Assembly (NCBI GenBank): GCA_035294245.1
Contig: DATGLG010000063.1
Coordinates: 72,040 to 136,039 of the forward strand
From: DATGLG01 sp035294245
GTDB lineage: Bacteria; Pseudomonadota; Alphaproteobacteria; JACZXZ01
Direction: 5' to 3'
Length of the DNA stretch: 64,000 nt
The notes under the pieces were generated by a model. That model worked only from the letters and a program-made list of their open reading frames with translations. It was not told where the DNA came from and did not search any database. This document shows, in pieces, positions 8,645-17,510 of the stretch (the stretch's first letter is position 1; each line of letters opens with the position of its first letter). The position numbers and the translations under genes are program-made.

Positions 8645-9258
8645 TTGCCAAGCTCACCGGCCGCCTCGACAGCAGTGGAGATGGATTTGCCGTCATCGAC
8701 GTGAACGGTGTCGGCTACCTCGTCTTCTGCTCGCGGCGCACGCTCGCCCGCCTGCCGGATGCCGGCGCTTCGGCGAGCCTTGCGATCGAGACTCATGTCA
8801 GTCAGGACCATATCCATCTCTACGGCTTTGCCGACGCCGCGGAACGGAGCTGGTTCCGGCTGCTCACGACGGTCCAGGGCGTCGGCGCCAAGGTGGCCCT
8901 TTCCATCCTGTCCGTGCTGGAACCGGCTCAGCTCGTCCAAGCCATCGCGGCACAGGACAAGGCTGCAATCGCGCGGGCCCAAGGCGTCGGCCCCAAGCTC
9001 GCAGCACGCATCGCCGCCGAGCTCAAGGACAAGGTCGGCGGCATGGCGCTCGGCCCGGCCGCCCTGGCTGCGTCAGCAGGCGCCGCAGTAACGGTCGATC
9101 TCGATCCGGCCGCAGCGGACGCCGTCTCCGCGCTCGTCAATCTCGGCTATCGGCGGAGCGAGGCCTTCGGCGCAGTGGTCGAGGCGCAGCGGCGACTCGG
9201 CGCACGCGCGCCCCTCGACGCGCTGATCCGGGCTGGGCTACAGGAGCTCGGCACATGA
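8641..9258 (+). CDS. ruvA: Holliday junction branch migration protein RuvA
   Basis: RuvA binds four-way DNA junctions and loads the RuvB motor. The 205-aa protein shows the N-terminal OB-fold domain (MIAKLTGRLDSSGD... VNGVGYLVFCS), tandem helix-hairpin-helix motifs (LTTVQGVGAKVALSIL and AQGVGPKLAARIAAELKDK), and the C-terminal RuvB-contacting helix bundle after an Ala-rich linker. It overlaps ruvC (4 bp) and ruvB (4 bp), so all three are translationally coupled. Confidence 0.96.
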   Translation: MIAKLTGRLDSSGDGFAVIDVNGVGYLVFCSRRTLARLPDAGASASLAIETHVSQDHIHLYGFADAAERSWFRLLTTVQGVGAKVALSILSVLEPAQLVQAIAAQDKAAIARAQGVGPKLAARIAAELKDKVGGMALGPAALAASAGAAVTVDLDPAAADAVSALVNLGYRRSEAFGAVVEAQRRLGARAPLDALIRAGLQELGT

Positions 9259-10328
9259 CAGCCATCCCCTCCGAGGAGCGCGTGGTGACGAGCGCTGTGG
9301 TCGAGGACGACGCGGGAGAAGCGTCGCTGCGGCCGCTCAGCCTCGACGACTTCGTCGGCCAGGCGTCGGTGCGCGCCAATTTGGGCGTGTTTATCGCGGC
9401 GGCGCGCGCACGGCGCGACGCGCTCGATCATACTCTGTTATATGGCCCGCCGGGGCTCGGGAAGACCACCCTCGCGCAGATCATCGCGCGCGAGCTCGGG
9501 GTCGGCTTCCGCGCTACATCGGGCCCGGTGATCGCCCGCGCCGGAGACCTGGCGGCGCTCCTGACCAATCTTCAGCCCCGCGACGTTCTGTTCATCGACG
9601 AGATTCACCGCCTCAATCCAGTCGTCGAGGAAATTCTCTATCCCGCCATGGAGGACTTCCAGCTCGACCTCATCATCGGAGAAGGGCCGGCCGCGCGATC
9701 CGTGAGAATCGATCTGCCGCCATTCACGCTCGTCGGCGCGACCACGCGCTCCGGCCTCATCACCACGCCGCTACGCGAGCGCTTCGGGATTCCGCTTCGC
9801 CTCACATTCTATACGGATGCCGAACTGGTGCAGATCGTCGAGCGCGGCGCTCGGGTGCTGCGCATCACCTTGAGCTCCGATGGTGCGCGCGAGATCGCGC
9901 GACGCTCCCGGGGCACCCCCCGAATCGCCGGGCGGCTTCTCCGCCGAGTGCGCGATTTCGCCGCCGTTGCCGGCGTCACCGAGATCGACCGCGAGGAGGC
10001 AGACGCCGCCCTCACCCGTCTCGAGGTCGACGGTCGCGGCCTCGATGCCATGGACCGGCGCTACTTGCGCTGCCTTGCCGACAATTACGGCGGCGGACCC
10101 GCCGGGGTGGAGACGCTGGCGGCCGCCTTGGGTGAGCAGCGCGACGTGCTTGAGGAGGTCATCGAGCCGTACCTCCTGCAGCAGGGCCTCATCCAGCGCA
10201 CGCCGCGCGGCCGCCTCCTCGCGGATCAAGGTTACGGCTACCTCGGTCTCGCGCTTCCGCCGCGCAGCGGCCAGCTCGATCTCCTCGTCGATTCCGCGCA
10301 AAACGGAGAGGGGGAAGATGGCGCCTAG
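9255..10328 (+). CDS. ruvB: Holliday junction branch migration helicase RuvB
   Basis: AAA+ ATPase ring that drives branch migration. With the ATG at 9255 (overlapping the ruvA stop) it is 357 aa, the usual size; the longer upstream frame through ruvA is a shadow. Walker A is YGPPGLGKTTLA near residue 63, Walker B LFIDEIHRLNP near 115, and the winged-helix end is TPRGRLLADQGYGYLGL. The last codons overlap ybgC by 11 bp, so resolvase and Tol-Pal genes may form one transcript. Confidence 0.97.
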   Translation: MTAIPSEERVVTSAVVEDDAGEASLRPLSLDDFVGQASVRANLGVFIAAARARRDALDHTLLYGPPGLGKTTLAQIIARELGVGFRATSGPVIARAGDLAALLTNLQPRDVLFIDEIHRLNPVVEEILYPAMEDFQLDLIIGEGPAARSVRIDLPPFTLVGATTRSGLITTPLRERFGIPLRLTFYTDAELVQIVERGARVLRITLSSDGAREIARRSRGTPRIAGRLLRRVRDFAAVAGVTEIDREEADAALTRLEVDGRGLDAMDRRYLRCLADNYGGGPAGVETLAAALGEQRDVLEEVIEPYLLQQGLIQRTPRGRLLADQGYGYLGLALPPRSGQLDLLVDSAQNGEGEDGA

Positions 10329-10764
10329 CGCTTCGCCTCTCGCGACGGGAACTCACGTTTTCCCCGTACGGGTCTATTACGAGGACACCGATGCAGGCGG
10401 CATTGTCTACCACGCCAGCTATCTGCGTTTTGCCGAGCGCGCGCGCACCGAGATGATGCGCCTCATCGGCATCGAAAGCTCCAAGCTGAGCGCACGAGCG
10501 GGCGTGTCGTTCGCAGTAAGCCGCTGCGCGATCGACTATTTCAAGCCGGCGCGCCTCGACGACCTGCTCGAAGTGCACACCAAGGTGATCGAGGTGAAGC
10601 GGGCCAGCCTGGATGCCGAGCAGACCGTCAAACGCGCAGACGTCGATCTGGCGCGGCTCGTGCTTCGGCTGGCGGTCGTCAACCAGGGCGGTCGCGCCGT
10701 CCGGCTGCCCGCGGAAATCCGCAACGCACTCATAAATTTGTCGCAATCGGAGAGCCATAGTTAG
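10318..10764 (+). CDS. ybgC: Tol-Pal system-associated acyl-CoA thioesterase YbgC
   Basis: Hot-dog-fold thioesterase acting on short acyl-CoAs and regularly the first gene of the tol-pal cluster. The ATG at 10318 lies behind a purine-rich GAGAGGGGGA and gives 148 aa; the frame continues upstream out of phase with ruvB and is not real there. The active-site signature YYEDTDAGGIVYHASYLRF (catalytic Asp) is at residue 20, followed by ERARTEMMR. It ends 4 bp before tolQ. Confidence 0.94.
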   Translation: MAPSASPLATGTHVFPVRVYYEDTDAGGIVYHASYLRFAERARTEMMRLIGIESSKLSARAGVSFAVSRCAIDYFKPARLDDLLEVHTKVIEVKRASLDAEQTVKRADVDLARLVLRLAVVNQGGRAVRLPAEIRNALINLSQSESHS

Positions 10765-10768
10765 CACC

Positions 10769-11497
10769 ATGCAACAAGCTGCTGTCGACGCCCTGACCCT
10801 CGGCGGCTCCATGCCGCCGCCGGATCTCTCGATATGGGCCCTCTTCCTCAGGGCCGATATCATCGTGAAAATCGTGCTCCTGCTTCTGCTGAGCGCCTCG
10901 TTCTGGAGCTGGTCGATCATCTTCGAGAAGGTGACGCGCCTGCGCCGGCTCAGCCATCATACGCGCACCTTTGAGGACGCCTTCTGGTCGGGTGGGTCGC
11001 TGGAGGAGCTCTACGACCGCATCGACGGCAAGCCTCAAGACCCGATGGCGGCGATGTTCTCGGCCGCCATGCGGGAGTGGCGACGCTCCGTCAGCAAGGG
11101 CATCAACATGAAGGAAGTGCGCGGGAGCCTCCAGGAGCGCGTCGAGCGTGTCATGCAAGTGACGCTGGGACGGGAAATGGATCGCCTCGAGCGCTATCTC
11201 ACCTTCTTGGCCTCGGTCGGCTCCGTGGCGCCCTTCGTGGGGCTGTTCGGCACCGTTTGGGGTATTATGAACAGCTTCCAATCCATCGCGCTGTCGCACA
11301 ACACCACGCTTGCGGTGGTGGCCCCCGGCATCGCCGAGGCGCTGTTCGCAACGGCGCTGGGCCTCGTGGCGGCGATTCCGGCGGTCGTCGCCTACAACAA
11401 GCTGTCGAGCGACCTCACGCGCTATTCGGGCCGGCTCGAGGCCTTCGCTGCGGAATTCTCGGCGATCCTTTCCCGCCAACTCGAAGAGCGCGCGTAA
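10769..11497 (+). CDS. tolQ: Tol-Pal system proton channel subunit TolQ
   Basis: Inner-membrane MotA/ExbB-family subunit which, with TolR, uses the proton gradient to energise TolA during outer-membrane constriction. The 242-aa protein has three membrane segments: about residues 30-52 (VLLLLLSASFWSWSIIF), about 145-168 (VAPFVGLFGTVWGIM) and about 180-205 (ALFATALGLVAAIPAVVAY). The ExbB signature GxxGTVWGIM is intact. It is 3 bp from tolR. Confidence 0.96.
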   Translation: MQQAAVDALTLGGSMPPPDLSIWALFLRADIIVKIVLLLLLSASFWSWSIIFEKVTRLRRLSHHTRTFEDAFWSGGSLEELYDRIDGKPQDPMAAMFSAAMREWRRSVSKGINMKEVRGSLQERVERVMQVTLGREMDRLERYLTFLASVGSVAPFVGLFGTVWGIMNSFQSIALSHNTTLAVVAPGIAEALFATALGLVAAIPAVVAYNKLSSDLTRYSGRLEAFAAEFSAILSRQLEERA

Positions 11498-11500
11498 GTC

Positions 11501-12004
11501 ATGGCGATCACGCTCAGAGCTCCGCAGCGAGCCGGCCGCGCCGGCCGGGTCCGACGCTCGCCGATGAGCGACATCAATGTCACGCCCATGGTGGACGTGA
11601 TGCTGGTTCTGCTCATCATCTTCATGGTGACGGCCCCACTGCTCTCCGTGGGCGTTCCCGTCGATCTTCCCAAGGCGAGCGCCGCGCCGATCACCGGCCA
11701 GGACGAGCCCCTGGTCGTCTCGGTCAACGCTCAAGGCAACATCTATCTCCAGGATACCGAGATTCCCCTCGACGGACTGGCCGCGCGCCTGCAGGCGATC
11801 ACGCAGAATAAGCCCGACCAGCGCATCTTCGTGCGGGGCGACCGCAATATCAATTACGGCCGGGTCATGGAGGTGATGGGCGCCCTCAACCAGGCGGGCT
11901 TCCGCCACGTCGCGCTCGTCGCGGAATTGCCGACCGGCTCGCCGCGCGGCAGCGCCAATCCGGATAACGGCACATCGGGCAATGGCGGCAAGAGAGCACA
12001 GTGA
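11501..12004 (+). CDS. tolR: Tol-Pal system protein TolR
   Basis: ExbD/TolR-family subunit with a single N-terminal membrane helix carrying the essential Asp, and a periplasmic domain. At 167 aa the length is normal. The motif SDINVTPMVDVMLVLLIIFM (residues 24-43) contains the conserved Asp-26 and the membrane-embedded Asp of VDVMLVL. The tail after about residue 150 is Gly/Ser/Asn-rich and disordered. The 3' end may overlap tolA, depending on which tolA start is used. Confidence 0.95.
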   Translation: MAITLRAPQRAGRAGRVRRSPMSDINVTPMVDVMLVLLIIFMVTAPLLSVGVPVDLPKASAAPITGQDEPLVVSVNAQGNIYLQDTEIPLDGLAARLQAITQNKPDQRIFVRGDRNINYGRVMEVMGALNQAGFRHVALVAELPTGSPRGSANPDNGTSGNGGKRAQ

Positions 12005-12008
12005 CTCC

Positions 12009-12920
12009 ATGCGCAGAGGGGTCGCCTATTCGGCCGCCCTACACGTCGCGGTGATTCTGCTCGCCGCCTTCGGCTTGCCGCATCTCATGAAAGAGCCGGC
12101 GGTGATCGATACCCCTATCCCGGTCGACGTGGTCACGATCGCCGAAAAGACCAGCCCGCCGAAATCCGAGGTGAAGCCCCAGCAGGCGCAGCCCCAGAAG
12201 CCGCTCCCGCTCCCGCCAGCACCACCGCTTCCGCAACCGGCAAAGCCGGAGCCGCAAAAGGCGGAAGCCCCCACCCCGCCAGAGCCACCGAAGCCTGAGC
12301 CCGCGAAGCCCGAGCCCTCCAAGCCGGAGCCTCAGCAGGTCGCGGCCGTACCGCAACCGCCGGAGCCCGAGCCCGCGCCGAAGCAGCAGAACAAGCCCGA
12401 ACCCAAGCCCGAGCCGAAGCCGACGCCGACCGCGGCGCCGATCGTCCCCGAGCCGCCCCAGGCCAAGCCGAAGCCGCCGCCGCAGAACACGCTCCAGTCG
12501 ATCCTGCGCAGCGTCGAGACCATGAAGCCGAAAAGCCAGCCCGATCAGGCTGAGAAGGTGATCAAGCAGCTGGCGCAGGCTCCGGCGTCGTCGCCGCCCT
12601 CGCTCGACAACAAGATGACCATTAGTGAGATCGACGCGGTCCGACGCCAGATCGAGCGCTGCTGGAACGTGCCGGCGGGGGCCAAGGACGCCAAGAACCT
12701 GATCATCGAGATACACGTCACGATGAACCCCGACGGTACGGTGCGGCAGGCAAGCATCGTCGATCAGGCGCGCATGGGCTCGGATACCTTCTTCCGCGCC
12801 GCCGCCGAAAGCGCTTACCGCGCGATCTATCTTTGCCAGCCTCTCAAGCTGCCACCGGAGAAATATTCGGTGTGGCAGGATATGACGTTGCGTTTCGACC
12901 CGAGCCAAATTCTGGGATGA
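12009..12920 (+). CDS. tolA: Cell envelope integrity protein TolA
   Basis: TolA spans the periplasm from an inner-membrane anchor to Pal/TolB at the outer membrane. The ATG at 12009 gives 303 aa; an in-frame ATG at 11982 would add nine residues and overlap tolR. Domains: membrane helix about residues 8-25 (SAALHVAVILLAAFGLPHL); a long Pro/Lys/Glu/Ala linker of PKPEP-type repeats about residues 55-170; and a C-terminal globular TolA/TonB-like domain (ISEIDAVRRQIERCWNVP onward). The linker is proline-rich rather than the helical Ala/Lys type of enterobacteria, as in other Alphaproteobacteria. Confidence 0.93.
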   Translation: MRRGVAYSAALHVAVILLAAFGLPHLMKEPAVIDTPIPVDVVTIAEKTSPPKSEVKPQQAQPQKPLPLPPAPPLPQPAKPEPQKAEAPTPPEPPKPEPAKPEPSKPEPQQVAAVPQPPEPEPAPKQQNKPEPKPEPKPTPTAAPIVPEPPQAKPKPPPQNTLQSILRSVETMKPKSQPDQAEKVIKQLAQAPASSPPSLDNKMTISEIDAVRRQIERCWNVPAGAKDAKNLIIEIHVTMNPDGTVRQASIVDQARMGSDTFFRAAAESAYRAIYLCQPLKLPPEKYSVWQDMTLRFDPSQILG

Positions 12921-14290
12921 TGAGCAAAATGATAAGACCACAAGCGAAACTCGACCTCCTCCCCCGCGTCGTGGCGCGGGTTCTTTTTGCCACAATGGCC
13001 CTCGTCCTGCTTGCGCCGGGAATGGCCCGGGCGGATCTTCGCATCGACATCACGCGCGGCCAGATGCAGCCCCTGCCGATCGCGATCACGAATTTCTACG
13101 GGCAGGCGCCGGATGACGCGCAGGCGGGGAGCGAGATCACAAGCGTCATCTCCGCCGATCTCGAGCGTTCCGGCTTGTTCAAGCCGCTCGATCCGAAATC
13201 CTTCATCCAGACGCCCGATTCCTTGAGGGTTGCGCCGAACTTCAACGAGTGGCGCGTGATCAACGCGCAGGCCCTCGTGAATGGCGCCGTCGACAAGCAG
13301 CCGGATGGGCGGCTTCGGGTGGAGTTTCGCCTCTGGGACGTCTATGCCCAGCAACAGATGATCGGGCTCGCCTATTTCACGACGCCGCAAAACTGGCGGC
13401 GCATCGCCCATATCATCGCCGACGCGATCTATGAGAGGCTTACCGGCGAGAAGGGCTACTTCGACAGTCGTATCGTCTACATCGCGGAAAGCGGGCCTCT
13501 CAGCCACCGCATCAAGCGTCTTGCCATCATGGACCAGGACGGCGCCAACAACCGCTTCCTGAGCAATCCCAACACGCTCGTGCTCACGCCGCGCTTCTCA
13601 CCCACCACCCAGGAGATCACCTATCTCTCCTATGCGCACGGCCAGCCGCGGGTCTATCTCTACAACATCGATACGGGGCAGCAGGAGCTCGTCGGCGATT
13701 TCCCGGGAATGACGTTCGCCCCCCGTTTCTCTCCGGACGGCAATACGCTCGTCATGAGCGTGGCGCGGGAGGGGAACTCGAGCATCTACACGTTCGATCT
13801 CCGGACGCGGCATCAGACGCAGATCACGAACTCGCCCTCGATTGACACCTCGCCCTGCTATTCGCCGGACGGCAAGCAGATCACCTTCAATTCGGATCGC
13901 GGCGGCAGCCAGCAGATCTATGTGATGAACGCCGATGGCAGCAACATCCACCGGATCAGCTTTGGCCAGGGCACCTATGGCACGCCGGTATGGTCGCCGC
14001 GCGGGGACCTCATCGCCTTCACCCGCATCCACGCCAACAAGTTCTATATCGGGGTCATGGCTCCGGACGGCTCTGGCGAACGAGAGCTCACCTCTGGCTT
14101 TCTCGTCGAGGGTCCGACCTGGGCGCCCAATGGACGGATCTTGATGTTCTTTCGCCAGACGCCGGCCGGACCCAATGGACAGGGGTTCACGAGCCGGCTT
14201 TACACTATAGATTTGACCGGATATAACGAGCGCGAAGTGATCACACCGACGGACGCGTCCGACCCGGCGTGGTCGCCCTTGAATCCCTGA
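12917..14290 (+). CDS. tolB: Tol-Pal system periplasmic protein TolB
   Basis: Periplasmic partner of Pal and TolA. The start is placed at the ATGATG at 12917/12920, overlapping the tolA stop (457 aa). A signal peptide follows (residues 16-37, hydrophobic VLFATMALVLLAPGMARA, cleavage probably after ARA). Next come the N-terminal alpha/beta domain (ITRGQMQPLPIAITNF) and a six-bladed beta-propeller of PD40/WD-like repeats (FSPDGNTLVMS, YSPDGKQITFNSDRGG, WSPRGDLIAFT). The final DPAWSPLNP matches TolB C-termini. Confidence 0.95.
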   Translation: MMSKMIRPQAKLDLLPRVVARVLFATMALVLLAPGMARADLRIDITRGQMQPLPIAITNFYGQAPDDAQAGSEITSVISADLERSGLFKPLDPKSFIQTPDSLRVAPNFNEWRVINAQALVNGAVDKQPDGRLRVEFRLWDVYAQQQMIGLAYFTTPQNWRRIAHIIADAIYERLTGEKGYFDSRIVYIAESGPLSHRIKRLAIMDQDGANNRFLSNPNTLVLTPRFSPTTQEITYLSYAHGQPRVYLYNIDTGQQELVGDFPGMTFAPRFSPDGNTLVMSVAREGNSSIYTFDLRTRHQTQITNSPSIDTSPCYSPDGKQITFNSDRGGSQQIYVMNADGSNIHRISFGQGTYGTPVWSPRGDLIAFTRIHANKFYIGVMAPDGSGERELTSGFLVEGPTWAPNGRILMFFRQTPAGPNGQGFTSRLYTIDLTGYNEREVITPTDASDPAWSPLNP

Positions 14291-14432
14291 GTATTCAAGC
14301 CTATAGTTCCGCAACTCAGACGATTTTGGGTTTCGATATCGGAAGAAACGCGGCGCGCTCTGTAGTAGATCGGAACGCGCGGCTTAGTGTCGTCGTGAAT
14401 AACCCAGACAGCCGCTGAAGGGGGCTAATAAA

Positions 14433-14924
14433 ATGCGCTTTAAGACGGTTCTGACTATTTGTGCTGCTGTTGCCATGCTTGCCGCCTGCTCGAGCGAGCC
14501 AGAGGCGAACAAGGCCGCCACGGGAACAGGTACCACCGCCCCGATGACGACCGGCCAGCAGATCACGCCGGGCAGCCAGCAGGATCTGGTTGCCAATGTG
14601 GGCGACCGCATCTTCTTCGACTTCGACAAGTCGAATCTCCGCCCCGACGCCCGGGCGCAAGTTGAGAAATGGGCCGCTTGGCTGAAGAAGTATCCGCAGA
14701 ACACGGTGACGATCGCCGGCAATTGCGACGAGCGCGGCACCCGCGAGTACAACCTGGCCCTCGGCGAGCGCCGTGCCGCCGCCGCCAAGAAGTACCTCAT
14801 CGCGCTTGGCATCGATGCGAAGCGCATCGGCACCATCAGTTACGGCAAGGAGCGTCCGTCGGTCGTCGGCTCGAACGAGGCTGCCTGGGCGCAGAACCGT
14901 AACGACATCATGACGGTCAACTAA
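14433..14924 (+). CDS. pal: Peptidoglycan-associated lipoprotein Pal
   Basis: Outer-membrane lipoprotein tethering the membrane to peptidoglycan. At 163 aa it has a lipoprotein signal peptide ending in the lipobox LAAC (Cys at residue 19), a Gly/Thr/Ala-rich linker, then an OmpA-like domain: FFDFDKSNLRPDARAQVEKW, CDERGTREYNLALGERRA (peptidoglycan-contacting Asp and Arg) and ISYGKERP. A purine-rich AAGGGGG lies 8-10 bp before the ATG. A strong terminator follows the gene. Confidence 0.97.
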   Translation: MRFKTVLTICAAVAMLAACSSEPEANKAATGTGTTAPMTTGQQITPGSQQDLVANVGDRIFFDFDKSNLRPDARAQVEKWAAWLKKYPQNTVTIAGNCDERGTREYNLALGERRAAAAKKYLIALGIDAKRIGTISYGKERPSVVGSNEAAWAQNRNDIMTVN

Positions 14925-14955
14925 CCTTTCGGACCGCTAGCGAGCTCCTGGGTTG

Positions 14956-15014
14956 ATGGCGCCTGTCCCGCTCACGGCGCGAGCTGTTCGAGAGGGGGCA
15001 GGCGCCATAATTTT
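14956..15014 (+). terminator. Strong intrinsic terminator after pal
   Basis: Arms ATGGCGCCTG (14956-14965) and CAGGCGCCAT (14999-15008) pair perfectly. They extend inward by one G-U and three G-C pairs (14966-14969 with 14995-14998) to a 14-bp stem. The loop holds a smaller hairpin (GCTC 14970-14973, GAGC 14981-14984), and AATTTT follows directly at 15009-15014. This fits Rho-independent termination of the tol-pal transcript before cpoB. Confidence 0.8.
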
Positions 15015-15053
15015 GCCTCGAATGCCGGGCAGCCTGCGGCTTCCGATCCCGGT

Positions 15054-15059
15054 GGGAGG
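15054..15059 (+). promoter_or_regulatory. Ribosome binding site fixing the GTG start of cpoB
   Basis: GGGAGG at 15054-15059 lies 9 nt before the GTG at 15069. This makes GTG the likely start rather than the ATGs at 15081 and 15084, which are further from any Shine-Dalgarno match. Confidence 0.65.
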
Positions 15060-15068
15060 CGCCCAGCC

Positions 15069-16016
15069 GTGAGTTCGATCATGATGTCGACGCTGATCGC
15101 CCGCCGTCTGCGCCGAGGCGGGATCTGCCTCGCGTCTCTCTCGCTCGCCATGGTCACGCTGATCGCCGTCGCACCCCCAGCCGCGGCGCAAAGCGCCGAT
15201 GTCCAGGCGCTTCAGCAACGCATCGACCGATTGGAGAGTGACTTGGCCATTCTTCAGCGCCAGGTCTACCTCAATGGCGGGAACGCCTCGGCAGCGCCCT
15301 CGGCAGGCGGCGGGCAGGTGGCGCCGACAGAAGCAGCGAGCTTGGAGACGCGCGTCTCTCAGCTCGAAAGCGAGATGCAATCCCTGACGGGCCGCATCGA
15401 GGAACTCGGGCACAATGTCGACCTCCTCAAATCACAGCTCGACAAGCTCTCGAAGGACGTGGACTTCCGTCTGACGGCGCTGGAGCATGGCGGGACGCCG
15501 CCTGGGGGTGGTCCCGCGGCATCCGCGGCACCGGAAGGTGCCGCCACCGCCCCGTCCGCGCCCGCAGGAGGTGGTGCGCCGCTGCCGAGCCAAAAGCCCG
15601 TCGCCGGCGCCGGCCAGGTGCTACCGGTGGGCACACCTCAACAGCAATACGACTACGCGCGGGCGCTCCTCGTTCAGCAGGACTACGCCAATGCCGAGAA
15701 AGCGTTCTCGGCCTTTGTCACCTCGCATCCCGACGACGCGCTGGCCGGGCCCGCGCAGTATTGGCTCGGCGAAACCTATTACGTTCGCGGCAATTACGAG
15801 CAGGCGGCGAAGACCTTCGCGGAGGGATATCAACGCTATCCCAAAAGCAGCAAGGCGCCAGACTCGCTGCTGAAGCTCGCCATGTCGCTCGTGCAGCTCA
15901 AGCGCAACAAGGATGCCTGCGTGCTCTTCAACGAGCTCAATCAGCGCTATCCCCACGCGCCGGCGAACGTGAAGCAGCTTGCCGGACGCGAGCGGCAGCG
16001 GGCCGGCTGCGGCTAA
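15069..16016 (+). CDS. cpoB: Cell division coordinator CpoB (YbgF)
   Basis: Periplasmic protein coordinating peptidoglycan synthesis and Tol-driven outer-membrane constriction. The 315-aa product starts at GTG (15069). It has a Sec signal peptide (residues 1-40, ending APPAAAQS), an N-terminal trimerising coiled coil (ADVQALQQRIDRLESDLAIL and a second ETRVSQLESEMQSL...), a Gly/Pro/Ala linker about residues 140-190, and three TPRs (YDYARALLVQQDYANAEKAF, YWLGETYYVRGNYEQAAKTF, SLLKLAMSLVQLKRNKDACV). The terminator after pal means it probably has its own promoter, which I could not pinpoint. Confidence 0.94.
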   Translation: MSSIMMSTLIARRLRRGGICLASLSLAMVTLIAVAPPAAAQSADVQALQQRIDRLESDLAILQRQVYLNGGNASAAPSAGGGQVAPTEAASLETRVSQLESEMQSLTGRIEELGHNVDLLKSQLDKLSKDVDFRLTALEHGGTPPGGGPAASAAPEGAATAPSAPAGGGAPLPSQKPVAGAGQVLPVGTPQQQYDYARALLVQQDYANAEKAFSAFVTSHPDDALAGPAQYWLGETYYVRGNYEQAAKTFAEGYQRYPKSSKAPDSLLKLAMSLVQLKRNKDACVLFNELNQRYPHAPANVKQLAGRERQRAGCG

Positions 16017-17384
16017 GTGTCCCCCGGGCCGGGCTCGCAGGCCGCACCTCTCTCGCCAGCGGAATTCGCCCGCCTGATGCAGCCTCTCGGCCCCTTCGAG
16101 GCGGCCCCCCGAATTGCCGTCGCCGTATCCGGGGGCGCCGACAGTATGGCTCTCATGCTGCTGGCCCATCGCTGGGCGTCGGCGCGGGGCGGCGAAGCGG
16201 TCGGCCTGACCGTCGATCACGGCCTGCGGCCCGAGGCGGCGGCCGAGGCGCGCCGCGTCGCGGGATGGCTGAAGCATCGCGGCATCTCCCATCGCGTGCT
16301 GCGCTGGGGTGAGGCGAAGCCGATCACCAATCTGCAGGCGGCGGCACGCGCAGCGCGCTATCGCTTGCTGGGGGAATGGTGCCGCCGCGCTTCGGTGCTT
16401 CATCTACTTCTGGCGCATCAATTGGAGGATCAGGCCGAGACTTTCCTGCTTCGGCTCGGGCGCGGCAGCGGCGTCGAAGGACTCGCCGCCATGGCCCCCG
16501 TAACCGAGACAAGCGATCTCCGCTTGCTTCGGCCGTTGCTCACCGTTCCTCGAGCGCGGCTGGCCGCGACCCTTGTGGCGGCGAAACAGGACTGGCTCGA
16601 TGATCCGAGCAATCGCGACCCCCGCCACGGCCGGGTGCGTCTGCGCTTGCTCATGCCCGGCCTCGCGCGAGAGGGGCTCGGCCCTCTCCGCTTGGCAGCA
16701 ACGGCGCGCCAGCTCGGCTTTGCGCGACAGGCTCTCGAAGAGGCAACGGCCAGGCTTTTGGCCGATGCCGTCACGATCGACCCTGCTGGCTTCGCGATCC
16801 TGCGCGTCGCCTCCCTGGCCGCGGCGCCCCTCGAGCTCGGCCTGCGGAGCCTTGCGCGCGTCCTGCAATGCGTCGGCGGAACGGACTATCCGCCGCGCCT
16901 AGAGCGGCTCGAGCGCCTCTACTTCGAGATCGCCGGGGCTGGACTGGGCTCGGCGCGCACCTTGAGCGGCTGCCGTATTCTACGGTGGGGTCCGTCCGAC
17001 CAGGGAGAGCTTCTGATCTGCCGCGAGGTCGGGCTCATCGGCGACGAGATGGCCGTCCGGCCTGGTGCTGCAGTCACCTGGGATAGGCGCTTCGCCTTGA
17101 CATTTGCCTACCGGCTTCCCCGGGCACGAGGCGAGGTGCGGCTTGGGCCCTTGGGTGGCAGCGGATGGGCGGAGCTGGTCCGGCACGCTCCCGGCTTGCG
17201 CGCCATCACCTTGCCCGCAGCAGTCAGACCTTCGCTGCCGGCGCTGCGCGATCTTGAAGGGCTGCTTGCGGTTCCCCACCTGAACTATGGACGGGGGAGC
17301 GAGGAAGCTGGTACCCTTTACGTTCGCCGCCTGGCCTTTCGCCCTCGCCGGCCGCTTGCGGCCGGGGCCTCTACCGTTGCTTAA
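16017..17384 (+). CDS. tilS: tRNA(Ile)-lysidine synthetase TilS
   Basis: Modifies C34 of the CAU-anticodon tRNA-Ile to lysidine so it reads AUA. The 455-aa protein carries the PP-loop ATPase motif AVSGGADSMALML at about residue 38 and a following HGLRPEAAAEA. The downstream DQAETFLLRLGRGSGVEGLAAM is typical of N-type PP-loop enzymes. The GTG start at 16017 directly abuts the cpoB stop (TAA); an ATG 20 codons later is possible. The C-terminal substrate-binding region after residue 330 is divergent, as is common in Alphaproteobacteria. Confidence 0.93.
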   Translation: MSPGPGSQAAPLSPAEFARLMQPLGPFEAAPRIAVAVSGGADSMALMLLAHRWASARGGEAVGLTVDHGLRPEAAAEARRVAGWLKHRGISHRVLRWGEAKPITNLQAAARAARYRLLGEWCRRASVLHLLLAHQLEDQAETFLLRLGRGSGVEGLAAMAPVTETSDLRLLRPLLTVPRARLAATLVAAKQDWLDDPSNRDPRHGRVRLRLLMPGLAREGLGPLRLAATARQLGFARQALEEATARLLADAVTIDPAGFAILRVASLAAAPLELGLRSLARVLQCVGGTDYPPRLERLERLYFEIAGAGLGSARTLSGCRILRWGPSDQGELLICREVGLIGDEMAVRPGAAVTWDRRFALTFAYRLPRARGEVRLGPLGGSGWAELVRHAPGLRAITLPAAVRPSLPALRDLEGLLAVPHLNYGRGSEEAGTLYVRRLAFRPRRPLAAGASTVA

Positions 17385-17496
17385 CAGGTGGCGCGGATTA
17401 TGTGATATCGAGGGATCGGCGGAGCGGCCGGTCCGTGATCGACGCTCGGCAGATCGCGTCCGCTGTGGCAGGACGGATTGAGGCCCAGCGGAAGTG

Positions 17497-17502
17497 AGAA
17501 GG
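17497..17502 (+). promoter_or_regulatory. Ribosome binding site supporting a TTG start for ftsH
   Basis: AGAAGG at 17497-17502 is 8 nt before TTG at 17511, where the conserved N-terminus NNFGKN begins. The alternative in-frame TTG at 17478 has no comparable site and would add residues absent from homologues. Confidence 0.6.
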
Positions 17503-17510
17503 CACGGGCG

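Noticed and set aside
12180..12480. Repetitive DNA within tolA, considered as a repeat element or CRISPR-like array
   Set aside because: It is the in-frame Pro/Lys/Glu linker of TolA; units are irregular and code for a known disordered region.
12039..12995. Long antisense frame (318 codons) opposite tolA
   Set aside because: Arg/Leu/Gly-rich mirror of tolA's Pro/Lys/Glu repeats; a typical high-GC shadow with no independent evidence.
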